Counted from the stretch's first letter, positions 49,062 to 58,876 are shown. The stretch is DNA of 64,000 nt from Streptomyces paradoxus (GCF_014202475.1 NZ_JACHGV010000007.1:186001-250000); one strand, 5' to 3'. Notes: generated from the sequence alone by a model not told the origin. Numbers and translations are program-made.

Positions 49062-51110
49062 GTGGGTTCCATGCGTTACGTGACCAACCTGCCGTACGAG
49101 ACGAAGGAGGAGGAGCACGTCACGATCCCGATGTCCGACGGGGTCCGGCTCTCAGCGCACATCTGGCGCCCCACCTCCTCGGACCAGGAGCCGGTGCCGG
49201 CGGTGCTGGAGTACATCCCGTACCGCAAGCGCGATCTGACGGCCGTACGGGACTCGATCCACCACCCCTATCTCGCCGGGCACGGCTACGCGTGTGTCCG
49301 CGTCGACCTGCGCGGCACCGGCGACTCCGAGGGCGTGCTGCGCGACGAGTACCTGGAGCGGGAGCAGGCGGACGCCGAGGAGATCCTGGCCTGGCTGGCG
49401 GAGCAGCACTGGTGCGACGGCGGCACGGGCATGATGGGCATCTCCTGGGGCGCGTTCGCGGCGCTCCAGGTGGCGGCCCGCCGGCCGCCGAGCCTGAAGG
49501 CCATCGCCATCGCCTCGTTCACCGACGACCGGCACGCCGACGACATGCACTACATGGGCGGCGCCCTGCTGTCGGACAACCTGGCCGAGGCGGGCACCAT
49601 GTTCGCCTACGGCACCTGCCCGCCCGACCCGGCCGTGGTCGGCGACCGCTGGCGCGGGATGTGGCACGAGCGGCTGGAGAACACCGAGCCCTGGGTGCTG
49701 GAGTGGCTGCGTCACCAGCGGCGCGACGACTACTGGCGGCACGCCTCGGTGTGCGAGGACTACACGAGCGTGCGCTGCCCGGTCCTGGCCTCCAGCGGCT
49801 GGGCGGACGGCTACTCCAACGCCGTGACCCGGCTGCTCGGGAACCTGGACGTGCCCCGCAAGGGGCTGATCGGACCCTGGTCGCACAAGTTCCCGCACCT
49901 CGGGGAGCCCGGCCCGGCGATCGGCTACCTCCAAGAGCTGGTGCGGTGGTGGGACCACTGGCTCAAGGGCGTCGACAACGGCGTCATGGACGGCCCCATG
50001 CTGCTGGCGTGGATGCAGGACAGCGTGCCGCCCTCCACGTCCTACGAGGAGCGGCCGGGCCGCTGGGTCGGCGAGCCGGACTGGCCGTCCCCGCACATCC
50101 GGCCCGTCACGCACCCGCTCACCCGGCATACGATCGGGCCCGCGCAGGACGCTGGGGCGGCGCCCTCCGAGGGCGGTGCGGCGATGACCGTGCGCTCGCC
50201 GCTGTCCGTCGGCCAGTTCGCCGGCAAGTGGGCCTCCTACAACGCGCCCCCGGACCTGCCCTACGACCAGCGGGAGGAGGACGGCGGCTCGCTCGTCTTC
50301 GACAGCGAGCCGCTGACCGAGCCGGTGGAGATCCTCGGCTCGCCGAGCGTGGAGCTCGACCTGTCGGTCAGCGAGCCGGTCGCCATGGTGGCCGCGCGGC
50401 TGTCCGACGTGAGCCCCGACGGGGCCGCGACCCGCGTCTCCTACGGCATCCTGAACCTGACCCGCCGTGACAGCACCGAATCCCCCGAGCCGTTGGAGCC
50501 GGGCCGGCGCTACCGGGCCACCATCCCGCTGAACGGTGTGGCGCAGGCGTTCCCGCCGGGCCACCGCATCCGGCTGTCCCTGTCGACGTCGTACTGGCCG
50601 CTGGCCTGGCCGGCGCCCAAGCCCGCGCTGCTCGGCGTCCACGAGCACTCCAGCACGCTCACCCTGCCGGTACGGCCCGTCGACGAGCCGGACGACGCGC
50701 CGTCGTCCCCCTTCGGCGAACCCGAGGGCACTCCCCCGCTCGCCATGACCCAGGTGACACCCCCGGAGGAGCGCTGGGAGGTCAAGCGGGACCTGATCGA
50801 CTACCGCTCCGAGCTGGACATCGTGAAGGACCGGGGCACCGTCCGCTTCGAGGACATCGGCCTGGAGGCCGGCCGCCGCGCCCACGAGCGCTACACCGCG
50901 GTCGCCGACGACTTCACCTCGGCCGGCGGCGAGACCACGTGGACCATGCGGTTCCAGCGGGACGACTGGGACGTGCGGGTGGTGACCAGCACCCGGCTGA
51001 CGTGCGACGAGACGGACTTCTTCGTCGACGCGACCCTCGACGCGTACGAGGGCGGCCGCCGGGTCTTCTCCCGCACCTGGAACGAGCAGGTCCCCCGGGA
51101 CCTGCTGTAG
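49062..51110 (+). CDS. CocE/NonD-family hydrolase (X-Pro dipeptidyl-peptidase type)
   Basis: A 682-residue serine hydrolase starting at GTG 49062 (ATG 49071 is an alternative). The N-terminal alpha/beta hydrolase part has YIPYRKRD, VRVDLRGTGDSEG and the nucleophile elbow GISWGAFAALQ; Asp is in SSGWADGYSN and His in GPWSHKFPH. The C-terminal part (from about 370) is the jelly-roll of CocE/PepX enzymes (SVGQFAGKWASYNAP to the end). It cleaves esters or amides; with the ATP-grasp enzyme upstream it may edit or use the ligase product. No signal peptide, so it is cytoplasmic. Confidence 0.92.
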   Translation: MGSMRYVTNLPYETKEEEHVTIPMSDGVRLSAHIWRPTSSDQEPVPAVLEYIPYRKRDLTAVRDSIHHPYLAGHGYACVRVDLRGTGDSEGVLRDEYLEREQADAEEILAWLAEQHWCDGGTGMMGISWGAFAALQVAARRPPSLKAIAIASFTDDRHADDMHYMGGALLSDNLAEAGTMFAYGTCPPDPAVVGDRWRGMWHERLENTEPWVLEWLRHQRRDDYWRHASVCEDYTSVRCPVLASSGWADGYSNAVTRLLGNLDVPRKGLIGPWSHKFPHLGEPGPAIGYLQELVRWWDHWLKGVDNGVMDGPMLLAWMQDSVPPSTSYEERPGRWVGEPDWPSPHIRPVTHPLTRHTIGPAQDAGAAPSEGGAAMTVRSPLSVGQFAGKWASYNAPPDLPYDQREEDGGSLVFDSEPLTEPVEILGSPSVELDLSVSEPVAMVAARLSDVSPDGAATRVSYGILNLTRRDSTESPEPLEPGRRYRATIPLNGVAQAFPPGHRIRLSLSTSYWPLAWPAPKPALLGVHEHSSTLTLPVRPVDEPDDAPSSPFGEPEGTPPLAMTQVTPPEERWEVKRDLIDYRSELDIVKDRGTVRFEDIGLEAGRRAHERYTAVADDFTSAGGETTWTMRFQRDDWDVRVVTSTRLTCDETDFFVDATLDAYEGGRRVFSRTWNEQVPRDLL

Positions 51111-51235
51111 CCGGCGGCACCGCAGCGGGGCGGGACCGCTCCCGCCCTGTGGCCTCCTGCCCGTCCCCGGGCGGATACTGGCGACTCGCGATACGGACCG
51201 GTTACCGACCCCGCCGTCGCCGCCAGGAGGACCAC

Positions 51236-51640
51236 ATGACCGTGCGCACAGGACGTGTCGAACTGACCCCCGCAGCCGAGGAACTGCTGCGGCGGCTGAC
51301 CGGGACGCACGGGCCGGTGATGTTCCACCAGTCCGGCGGCTGCTGCGACGGCAGCGCCCCGATGTGCTACCCGCGCGGCGAGTTCCGGGTCGGCGCCTCG
51401 GACGTCCTGCTGGGGCACGTGGCCGGGGACACCCCGTTCTGGATGAGCGCGGACCAGTTCACGTACTGGTCGCACACCCATCTCACCGTGGACGTGGTCC
51501 CCGGCCGCGGCAGCGGCTTCTCGCTGGAGGCCCCGGAGGGCGTCCGCTTCCTGCTCCGCTCCCGACTCCTCACCGACGAGGAACTGCGCCGCCTCGACGC
51601 GGAACCGCCCCTGCCGAACGGGGCGGACCGCGAGGCCTAG
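51236..51640 (+). CDS. DUF779-family protein
   Basis: A 134-residue protein with the DUF779 signature HQSGGCCDGSAPMCYPRGEF (two adjacent cysteines and a third seven residues on), then DQFTYWSHTHLTVDVVPGRG. DUF779 genes usually neighbour aldehyde dehydrogenase genes, which is not the case here. The ATG is behind AGGAGG. The cysteine pattern suggests metal or redox chemistry but the function is unknown. Confidence 0.88.
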   Translation: MTVRTGRVELTPAAEELLRRLTGTHGPVMFHQSGGCCDGSAPMCYPRGEFRVGASDVLLGHVAGDTPFWMSADQFTYWSHTHLTVDVVPGRGSGFSLEAPEGVRFLLRSRLLTDEELRRLDAEPPLPNGADREA

Positions 51641-51649
51641 GGTGGGCCG

Positions 51650-52123
51650 ATGTACACGTCCCGGGTCTCCGGCCATGTCGACGCTCCCCGTGCCGCCGTC
51701 TACCGGGCGCTGGTGAGCGCCGAGGCGATCGCGCGCTGGCGGGTGCCTGAAGGGATGACCGGCGAGGTGCACGAGTTCGACGCCCGCGTGGGCGGCAGGT
51801 TCCGTGTGTCGCTCACCTACGAAGCGCCGGACGCCTCAGGGAAGTCGGCCGCGCACACCGACACCTACCACGGCCACTTCGCGCAACTGGTGCCGGACGA
51901 GCAGGTGGTCGAGGTGCTGGAGTTCGAGGCCGCCGACCCCGCGCTGCGCGGCGCCATGACGCTGACGACCACGCTGTCCGACGCGCCGGGCGGCGGCGGC
52001 ACCGACGTCCTCATGGTCCACGAGGGCATCCCCGACGCCGTGCCCGCCGCCGACAACGAGACGGGCACGCGCATGGCCCTGGCGAACCTGGCCCGCCTCG
52101 TCGAGGCCGACGGTTCTTCCTGA
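51650..52123 (+). CDS. SRPBCC/AHSA1-family protein
   Basis: A 157-residue START-fold protein: YTSRVSGHVDAPRAAVYRAL at the N-terminus, then AIARWRVPEGMTGEVHEFDA, GGRFRVSLTYE, and a C-terminal helix beginning DNETGTRMALANLARLVEA. It follows the DUF779 gene by nine bases and may be co-transcribed. AHSA1-like proteins bind small hydrophobic ligands; no function can be assigned. Confidence 0.85.
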   Translation: MYTSRVSGHVDAPRAAVYRALVSAEAIARWRVPEGMTGEVHEFDARVGGRFRVSLTYEAPDASGKSAAHTDTYHGHFAQLVPDEQVVEVLEFEAADPALRGAMTLTTTLSDAPGGGGTDVLMVHEGIPDAVPAADNETGTRMALANLARLVEADGSS

Positions 52124-52139
52124 CCGGCGAGGGCTTCTC

Positions 52140-52871
52140 ATGGGCCGGCGCACACCGACGGCAGCGCACGGCCCAGCCCCTCCAGGTGCGGGGCGTCGGG
52201 TGTGGGCCGAGATCGACTGGACCCGGGCACCGGAGGGCACACACCGTCCGGCACTGGCCTTCACCGGCGGCGGGCGGAGCATCCAGGTGCCGTTGCTGGT
52301 CGTCAACGACGGGGAACGGGCGCGCCGGCGGGCCCGCGGCTTCGTCGAGGCCCACGGCTATGTGTCGGTCGACGCCGCGCACTTCGACCGCGAGGTGCCG
52401 CGCGGCGGGGCGCGGTGGCGGATCGTACGCGGGCTGGGCCGCCGTACGGCCGCCGTGGAGGCGGTGCCGACGACGGCACAGCCGGTCACCGAGGACCTCA
52501 CCGCCGGCTCACCGGAGCTGCGGTACCGGGTCCGTTTCACGACGGCCGGCACGTTCCCAGTGACGGTCTTCCGGCTGCCCTCCCTGGACGAACGCGGCGA
52601 GCGGCGCCTCGCGGTCGGCCTCGACGACCAGCCGCCGGCGGTCCTGTCCGGACAGGCCATCGCCACAGGCAACCGGGGCGACGCGTGGGTCCGCAACGTG
52701 GAGGAGGGCGTCGAGAAGCTGACGGCCCGGGTGACGGTGTCCGCGCCCGGTGAGCATGTGCTGAGGGTCTTCATGGTGGATCCGGGGATGGCGGTCGACC
52801 AGATCGTGATCGACACGGGCGGGGCGGCGGGCGGGTACCTGGCGCCGCCCGAGAGTTACCGCCGTACCTGA
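52140..52871 (+). pseudogene. C-terminal remnant of a GH115 alpha-glucuronidase
   Basis: The 243-residue frame matches only the C-terminal part of GH115 enzymes: WAEIDWTRAPEGTHRPALAF, then EAHGYVSVDAAHF, WRIVRGLGRR, PELRYRVRFTTAGTFPVTVF, LAVGLDDQPPAVL and HVLRVFMVDPGMAVDQIVID. A complete GH115 protein is about 900 residues or more; the catalytic N-terminal and barrel domains are missing. There is no signal peptide. I treat it as a decayed fragment, though a free-standing expressed domain cannot be excluded. Confidence 0.65.
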
Positions 52872-53191
52872 CAGGGGTCCGGTCGGCATCCCGTCCTTCC
52901 GTCGGACGGGATGCTCACCGGTCACTCACAACGGCATTCCTCAGCCAGATCTGTGCATATGGAAAAGACCTTGAAACGCCCCGGGAAGCCCGACTGACGG
53001 GCCAAGAACACCGGTGGCGGGACGTGCATCGGAAGTGATTCCCCCAGCGCCTTCCCTGTGCACCCGTGCGCCCCCCGGAGAAAGGGTTCGCCTCGTCGAC
53101 GGCAGGCTTGAACTGGGCAGGACATGGTGCAAGCGCCACATCGATGAAACGTCACCGTTTTCCCAGGTCGAACTGAAGCAGGTGGTATTCC
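52872..53191. other. Intergenic region before the P450/terpene synthase pair
   Basis: The first 45 bases hold a terminator hairpin. The rest is more AT-rich than its neighbours and must carry the promoter of the P450/terpene synthase genes. I see no conserved operator and no convincing small gene. Confidence 0.55.
52886..52914. terminator. Hairpin terminator
   Basis: Arms GCATCCCGTCC and GGACGGGATGC (11 bp, perfect) with a 7-base loop, 15 bases after the stop of the GH115 remnant. It would end transcription of the rightward genes before it. Confidence 0.8.
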
Positions 53192-54667
53192 ATGAACGGC
53201 TGCGTTCCTGAATCGGAACAGGCATGGACGGTTGGTACTGCTCCAGGCATATTCCCTTCCATCGGCCACGGTATCGCCTTGTTCCGCCGACCGCTGGAGT
53301 TTCTGAATTCTCTTCCCGCGCGGGGCGATCTCGTGGAGGTACGCCTGGGCCCCCAGCGGGCGTGGATGGTGTGTCACCCGGAACTGGTGCACCGGATGCT
53401 CCGGGACACCCGCACGTTCGACAAGGGCGGGCCGCAGTACGAGAGGCTGCGGGCGCTGATGGGTGATGGTGTCGTGACCTGCCCCCATGCGCAGCACCTG
53501 CGCCAGCGCCGGCTGCTGCAACCCACCTTCCGCCCCGCCGGCGTCGCCGCGCAGACGGACGTGATGGCCGAGGAGGCCGAGTCGCTGTGCCGCGACTGGC
53601 GCAGCGGGCAGCGGATCGATGTCAGTGCGGCCACGCTGGGTCTGACGACCCGGCTGATCAGCCGGGTCCTGCTGTCCGACTCGCTCTCCCCCGCCGCGGC
53701 CGACGAGGTGCGGCACTGCCTCGCCGCCATCGTCCGCGGCCTGTTCGTCCGCACGGTCGTTCCGGTCGACGCACTGTTCCGTCTTCCCACGCCCGCGAAC
53801 CGCCGCTACCGGCGTGCGGTGGAGCGGGTGCGCGAGCTCATCGACGCGGCCGTCGCCGAGCGCCGCCGGGGCACTGCCCGCGACGACCTGCTGGGGCTCC
53901 TGCTGGCCGCCGCCGAGGCCGAGGACGGCGGGATCCCGGTCAGTGACCGGGAGGTGCACGACCAGTTGGTGTCCCTCCTGCTCACCGGTTCCGAAAGCCC
54001 CTCGATGTGCCTGGCCTCCGCCTTCAGCCTGCTGGCCCGGCACCCGGAGGCCGAGCGGCGGCTGCACGCCGAGGTCGACACCGTCCTCGACGGCCGGCTA
54101 CCGGACGCCGACGACCTGCCGCGTCTGGTCTACACCCGGTCCGTCCTCACCGAGACGCTGCGCCACTCCCCGCCCGGCTGGCTCTTCACGCGGGTCACGA
54201 CCCGGGAGACGGAGCTGGCCGGACGGCTGCTGCCGCGGGGGACCACGGTCCTTTACAGCCCGTATCTCCTGCACCACGATCCCGCGTCGTTCCCCGAGCC
54301 CGACCGGTTCCTGCCCGAGCGCTGGCTGGAGGGCGAGACCCCCTCCGGTCCGCACGGGGCGCTGATCCCGTTCGCCGCGGGCAGCCGCAAGTGCATCGGC
54401 GACCTGTTCTCCATGGCCGAGATGACGGTGGCCCTCGCGACCGTCGCCGGTCGCTGGCGGCTACGTCATCCGGCCGGGCGCGTCGCACCCCTGCGCCCCG
54501 GGGCGACACTGGGACCGAGGTCGCTGACGATGATCTGCACCGCACGCGCGGACGCACCGGGCGGCACCGCGCCGCACGCCGTGGCACTCGCGCCCCGTTC
54601 CCCGACGGCGGCGTCCGGGCCGGAGAAGACCCGGAGGGACGGTGACAACGGTGTCCACCACGCATGA
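53192..54667 (+). CDS. Cytochrome P450, probable terpene oxidase
   Basis: A 491-residue P450 with the heme loop FAAGSRKCIG at residues 394-403 (Cys401), ExxR in ETLR, and the PERF-type region PDRFLPERW. The I-helix reads TGSESPS at 265-271; both the alanine and the threonine of the usual AGxET/DT are replaced, so oxygen activation may differ. The last 26 bases overlap the terpene synthase gene, so the P450 most likely oxidises that enzyme's product. Length and motif style recall CYP170 and PtlI-type terpene oxidases. The C-terminal 40 residues look unstructured. Confidence 0.92.
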   Translation: MNGCVPESEQAWTVGTAPGIFPSIGHGIALFRRPLEFLNSLPARGDLVEVRLGPQRAWMVCHPELVHRMLRDTRTFDKGGPQYERLRALMGDGVVTCPHAQHLRQRRLLQPTFRPAGVAAQTDVMAEEAESLCRDWRSGQRIDVSAATLGLTTRLISRVLLSDSLSPAAADEVRHCLAAIVRGLFVRTVVPVDALFRLPTPANRRYRRAVERVRELIDAAVAERRRGTARDDLLGLLLAAAEAEDGGIPVSDREVHDQLVSLLLTGSESPSMCLASAFSLLARHPEAERRLHAEVDTVLDGRLPDADDLPRLVYTRSVLTETLRHSPPGWLFTRVTTRETELAGRLLPRGTTVLYSPYLLHHDPASFPEPDRFLPERWLEGETPSGPHGALIPFAAGSRKCIGDLFSMAEMTVALATVAGRWRLRHPAGRVAPLRPGATLGPRSLTMICTARADAPGGTAPHAVALAPRSPTAASGPEKTRRDGDNGVHHA

Positions 54668-55655
54668 GGAACGGGCGGCCGTCGCGCAGGATGTGATGCC
54701 CTTGACCACCTTGGGGGAGCTGATCGACGCTCACCTCTACATGCCGTTCCCGTTCCGGCGCAGTCCGCACGAAGCGGCCGCCGCGGCAGGGGTCGACCAC
54801 TGGCTGCGCGCCACCGGGCTGAGCGAGGAGCCGGGGGTCCCGGCCATGATTGCCTGCACCCGCCCGGCGGAGCTGGCGTCCTACAACAGCCCTGACGCGG
54901 ATCCCGGCGTTCTGCAACTCGTCGCCCGCCAGATCGCCTACCAGTTCGTCTTCGACGACCGGGCCGAGGAGGTCGGCCGGCACCGGCCCGGCGAGTTGCT
55001 GCCCATGCTGTGCGAGAGCACCGCGATCCTGCGGGACGGCGCACCGCCCGCCTCACCGCTGGGAGCCGCCCTGTCCGACCTCTACCGGCAGGTCCGTGAC
55101 CGGTGCACACCGGCCCAGGCCGCGCGCTGGGCCTGGAAGAGCCGCGAGTACGTGCACGGACTGCTGTACGAGGCGGTGGCCCAGACCCACCCCTCCCCCC
55201 TGCGGTCCGGGCTGTGCACCTCGATACGGTCCCTCACCGCGGGCGTCGAGCCCTTCCACCCGCTGTGCGAGGCCGCCCAGCCGTGCGAGCTGACCCCCGG
55301 GGAACTCCATCACCCGCTCATGCGGCGCCTGAGCCGGCTGTCGGCCGACGCGGCGGTGTGGATCCCCGACCTCTTCTCCGCGGTCAAGGAGCAGCGGTCC
55401 GGCGGCATGATCAACCTCGCCCTCGCCTACCAGCGGGCGCACCAGTGCCCCCTGCCGGTGGCCGTCACCCTGGCCATCCAGCAGATCAACCGCACGATCC
55501 GCGAGTTCGAGAGTGTCCGGGCCGAGATCGAACCGGAGTTGAGCCCTTCGGGCGTCGGCTACGTGGAAGGCATGGCCGGCTGGATCCGCGGCTGCTACTA
55601 CTGGTCCCGCACCGTGCCGCGCTACGCGGACGCCGGGGCCCCGGCTCTGCGGTGA
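54642..55655 (+). CDS. Class I terpene synthase with an altered NSE triad
   Basis: A 337-residue protein of the bacterial terpene cyclase fold. The aspartate-rich motif is DDRAE at residues 105-109 (FDDRAEE). The second metal motif, normally N-D-x-x-S-x-x-x-E, is P242-D-L-F-S246-A-V-K-E250: the asparagine is proline. The C-terminal RY pair is present (TVPRY). It starts at GTG 54642 behind GGAGGG and overlaps the P450 gene. It should cyclise a linear prenyl diphosphate, probably farnesyl diphosphate, if the lost Asn is tolerated. Product unknown. Confidence 0.88.
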   Translation: MTTVSTTHEERAAVAQDVMPLTTLGELIDAHLYMPFPFRRSPHEAAAAAGVDHWLRATGLSEEPGVPAMIACTRPAELASYNSPDADPGVLQLVARQIAYQFVFDDRAEEVGRHRPGELLPMLCESTAILRDGAPPASPLGAALSDLYRQVRDRCTPAQAARWAWKSREYVHGLLYEAVAQTHPSPLRSGLCTSIRSLTAGVEPFHPLCEAAQPCELTPGELHHPLMRRLSRLSADAAVWIPDLFSAVKEQRSGGMINLALAYQRAHQCPLPVAVTLAIQQINRTIREFESVRAEIEPELSPSGVGYVEGMAGWIRGCYYWSRTVPRYADAGAPALR

Positions 55656-55848
55656 GGAGGCGCTTCGCCAGGTGGCGGGGCGGGTGCCCATTCGAGTCAC
55701 GGTACCCGCGGAATCCGCACTTCACGCGGCTTTAGCAGGTCATTCACCCTTCTTCGTCGTGCTCGTTCCGGAATCCGGAACGGTGGTCGTCGGGAGGCGT
55801 ACGCTCGCGCTGCCTCCCGATGGCCGACGACAGGAAGCGGTACGGCAC

Positions 55849-58758
55849 ATGGCCAATGAGCTGCGGCAACCCACGCCCGAGACCCGGCCGTTGCTCGAGC
55901 GCCGCAAGGAACTCCGGGCGCTCGACTCGGCGCTGAAGGCCCTGCGGGACACCGCTCACGGCGTGCCGCAGGCGCCGCGCGGGGGGCTCCTCGCCTTCAC
56001 CGGGCCGGGAGGGATGGGCAAGACGGCCCTGCTGACCGAGGCCCGGGCCCGCGCCCGGGCGCAGGGGTGCACCGTGCTGTCGGGCAGGGGCGGTGAGAAG
56101 GAGCAGGAGCTGGCGTTCCACGTGGTGCGCCAGGTCGTCCAGCCCGCGCTGGCGTCGATGGACGAGCGGGAGCTCCGGACGTTCCTGGGCGGCTGGTACG
56201 ACATCGTCGCGGCAGCGCTCGGCCTGGTCGCCACGCCGAGCGGCCATGTCCCGGACCCGACCGGGGTGCGTGACGGTCTGGACTGGGTGATGACGCGCCT
56301 CGCGGTGATGAAGACGCCCGTGGTCCTGCTGCTGGACGATCTGCACTGGGCCGACGTCGAATCACTGACCTGGCTGGCTTCGTTCGCGCCCCGGGCCGCG
56401 GACCTGTCGCTGCTGATCGTCGTCGCCTTCCGGCCCGAACTGCCCCTTGAGGCGGCCGCGTTCAGCGCCCCGTCCGCCGACCTGGGGATCCGTCCCTTCA
56501 CCCTGGCGCCGCTCAGCGCCGGGGCGGTGGCGCGGATCGTCCGGGACGAGGTGGGCGAGGACGCCGAGGACGCGTTCTGCGAGGAGTGCTGGGAGGCCAC
56601 CGGCGGGAGCCCGTTCGAGGCGGTGGAACTCTCCATCCGGCTCGGCGAGCGCAACCTGAGGGGCACCAGCGAGGACCTGCCCGCGATGCGGAACCTGGCC
56701 GCCGCGGTGAAGGGGCCCGGGCTGATCGAGCGGCTGCGGGGGCTCGGCACCACCACCGTCCGCTTCGCCTACGCCGCGGCCGTCCTCGGGCAGGCCATCT
56801 CCCCGGAACTGGCCGCCCGTATCGCGGCGATCGGCAGCACGGCGGCGGACGAGGCCACGGAGAAGCTGCGCGCCGCCCGCATCCTGGCCGACGGCGAGGG
56901 GCCCGGCGGGAGCCTGGAGTTCCTCCACCCGCTGATCGCCACCACGATCTACCGGTCCATCAATCCGGGCCTGCGGGAGGGCATGCACAACTCGGCCGCG
57001 GAGGCCGTGCGGGCGGCGGGGCTCGGCCACGCCGCCGCGGCCCGGCACCTGCTGGAGGTGCCCTGCGACGGCAGGCCCGAGGCTGTCGCCTGCCTGCGGG
57101 AGGCGGCCCGTGAAGCCCTGCACTCCGGTGCCCCGGAAGCGGCCCGGCGGCTGCTGAACCGGGCCCTGCAGGAGCCACCGCTGCCGGAGCAGCGCGCCGC
57201 GCTGCTCCACGAACTCGCCTGCGCGACGTTCCTCATCAAGCCCACGGCCACCGTGGCGCATCTGCGGGAGGCGCTCGCGGAACCGGGCATCGACCCCGAG
57301 CTGCGTGCCTCGATGGTGTACCGGCTGACCCAGGCGCTGGCCCACACCGACCGGATGGCGGAGGCCGCGACGGTGGCCGACGACGAGGCGCGGCGGGCCG
57401 ACGCCCATCCCCGGATCCGGCTGCGGATGCAGGCCGACCACTTCGTGTGGAGCGCGTTCCGCACCGACGAGGCGGACTCGTCCGGCCGGTCGCGGGCGCT
57501 GGCCCGGCTCGCCGACCGGCTGCGCGGCCGCGGTCTGGAGGAGCGCTACATCCTCGGGTTGCGTGCCTGGGACGCCATGATGTGCGGCGAGCCCCGGCAG
57601 AGGGCCCTCGCGTACGCCGAGGAGGCCCTGCGCGGCGGACTGAGCTGGACCCATGAGAACCGGGGCTTCGAGGTGCCTGTCTCGGTCGCGCTGGTGTTCA
57701 TGTACTGCGACCAGCCGCGGCGGGCCGAGGAACTCTTCGCCAAGGGCATGGCCGAGTGCGAGTCGAAGGGCTGGCGCGGCTCCCATCTGGCCCTGGGCCA
57801 GACGCTCTCCGGGTACATCCGGTACCGTCGCGGCTGCCTCGCCGAGGCCGAGAACCTGGTGCGGGAGGGCCTGGGCATCGCCGACCGGGTGGAAGGCGCG
57901 GTGCCCGCCCAGTGGTTCGCCATCGGCATCCTGATCCAGACCCTGCTGGCCCGCGGCCGCGTCGTGGCGGCACGCTGGCTCGCCGACAAGTACCAGTACG
58001 GCGACGCCATCCCGAACGCCGTCATCTACCCCGACCCGCGCACCGTCTACGCCGAGCTGCTCCTGGCGGAGGGCCGGCCCGAGGACGCCGCTCCCCTGCT
58101 GTCCCGCGTCGGCGAGTGGCTGGACGGCCGGGACTGGCGCAACCCCGCGTGGTGCCCCTGGCAGCTGGGGCTGGCCTCCGCTCTGTCCCGCAGTGCTCCC
58201 GACCGGGCGGTGCGTCACGCGCGGGACGCCGTGAAGCGGGCCCGGGACTTCGGCGCGGCATCCGCGATCGGCCAGGCGCTGCACGCCGAGGCGGAGGTGA
58301 CGTGCGGTGAGGCGGGGCTCGACCTGCACGCGCAGGCCGTCGACCATCTGCAGCGGTCTCCGGCCGCGTACGAACTGGCCCGTGCCCTGGTCGGCCACGG
58401 TGCCGCGCTGGCCCGCGCCGGCCGCCTGCACGACGCCGCCGACCGGCTCTACCAGGGCCTGGAAGGCGCGGTTCACTGCGGTGCCGAGGGCCTCGCCGCC
58501 CGGGCCAGGCGGGAACTGTCCGCGGCGGGACTGCGCCCGTTGCCCCTGCGGTACGCGCAGACGGACACGCTCACCGCGCAGGAGCGCAAGGCCGCCGAGA
58601 TGACGGCGGGGTGCCACGCCCCGGCCGTGGTCGCCCAGGAACTGCACCTCACCGAGCAAGGGGTGCGGCACCTGCTCTCGTCCGTGTACCGCAAGATCGG
58701 CACGGATCCGGCGGGCCTGGCCGAGGCCTTGGAGACGTTCCCCCGGCCACGGCAGTGA
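55849..58758 (+). CDS. Large LuxR-family (LAL-type) regulator
   Basis: A 969-residue regulator. AAA/NACHT-like ATPase with Walker A GPGGMGKT at residues 52-59 and Walker B VVLLLDDLHWAD, a long helical TPR-like middle, and a C-terminal LuxR helix-turn-helix (LTAQERKAAEMTAGCHAPAV, then VRHLLSSVYRKIG). I chose ATG 55849 with AGGAAG upstream; a start at 55672 would add 59 residues and a TTA codon. LAL regulators often control secondary metabolism or sugar use. It follows the terpene synthase gene on the same strand, which makes that pair a possible target. Confidence 0.9.
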   Translation: MANELRQPTPETRPLLERRKELRALDSALKALRDTAHGVPQAPRGGLLAFTGPGGMGKTALLTEARARARAQGCTVLSGRGGEKEQELAFHVVRQVVQPALASMDERELRTFLGGWYDIVAAALGLVATPSGHVPDPTGVRDGLDWVMTRLAVMKTPVVLLLDDLHWADVESLTWLASFAPRAADLSLLIVVAFRPELPLEAAAFSAPSADLGIRPFTLAPLSAGAVARIVRDEVGEDAEDAFCEECWEATGGSPFEAVELSIRLGERNLRGTSEDLPAMRNLAAAVKGPGLIERLRGLGTTTVRFAYAAAVLGQAISPELAARIAAIGSTAADEATEKLRAARILADGEGPGGSLEFLHPLIATTIYRSINPGLREGMHNSAAEAVRAAGLGHAAAARHLLEVPCDGRPEAVACLREAAREALHSGAPEAARRLLNRALQEPPLPEQRAALLHELACATFLIKPTATVAHLREALAEPGIDPELRASMVYRLTQALAHTDRMAEAATVADDEARRADAHPRIRLRMQADHFVWSAFRTDEADSSGRSRALARLADRLRGRGLEERYILGLRAWDAMMCGEPRQRALAYAEEALRGGLSWTHENRGFEVPVSVALVFMYCDQPRRAEELFAKGMAECESKGWRGSHLALGQTLSGYIRYRRGCLAEAENLVREGLGIADRVEGAVPAQWFAIGILIQTLLARGRVVAARWLADKYQYGDAIPNAVIYPDPRTVYAELLLAEGRPEDAAPLLSRVGEWLDGRDWRNPAWCPWQLGLASALSRSAPDRAVRHARDAVKRARDFGAASAIGQALHAEAEVTCGEAGLDLHAQAVDHLQRSPAAYELARALVGHGAALARAGRLHDAADRLYQGLEGAVHCGAEGLAARARRELSAAGLRPLPLRYAQTDTLTAQERKAAEMTAGCHAPAVVAQELHLTEQGVRHLLSSVYRKIGTDPAGLAEALETFPRPRQ

Positions 58759-58876
58759 CGTGTGCCGGCGATCGGAGGGCCACCGCGGTGGTCACCGGTC
58801 GTCGGCTTGTCAACTTCCCTTTCACATCCACCACTTGACGCTGAACCGTTTCACTGGTTCTCTCGGAAGACTGCTT

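Noticed and set aside
53014..53211. Small ORF of 65 codons before the P450
   Set aside because: No ribosome binding site, no recognisable fold, and it overlaps the true P450 start.
55672..55848. Longer start for the LAL regulator, including a TTA codon
   Set aside because: The ATG at 55849 has a better placed ribosome binding site, and the upstream residues do not look like the family. Kept as a possibility only.
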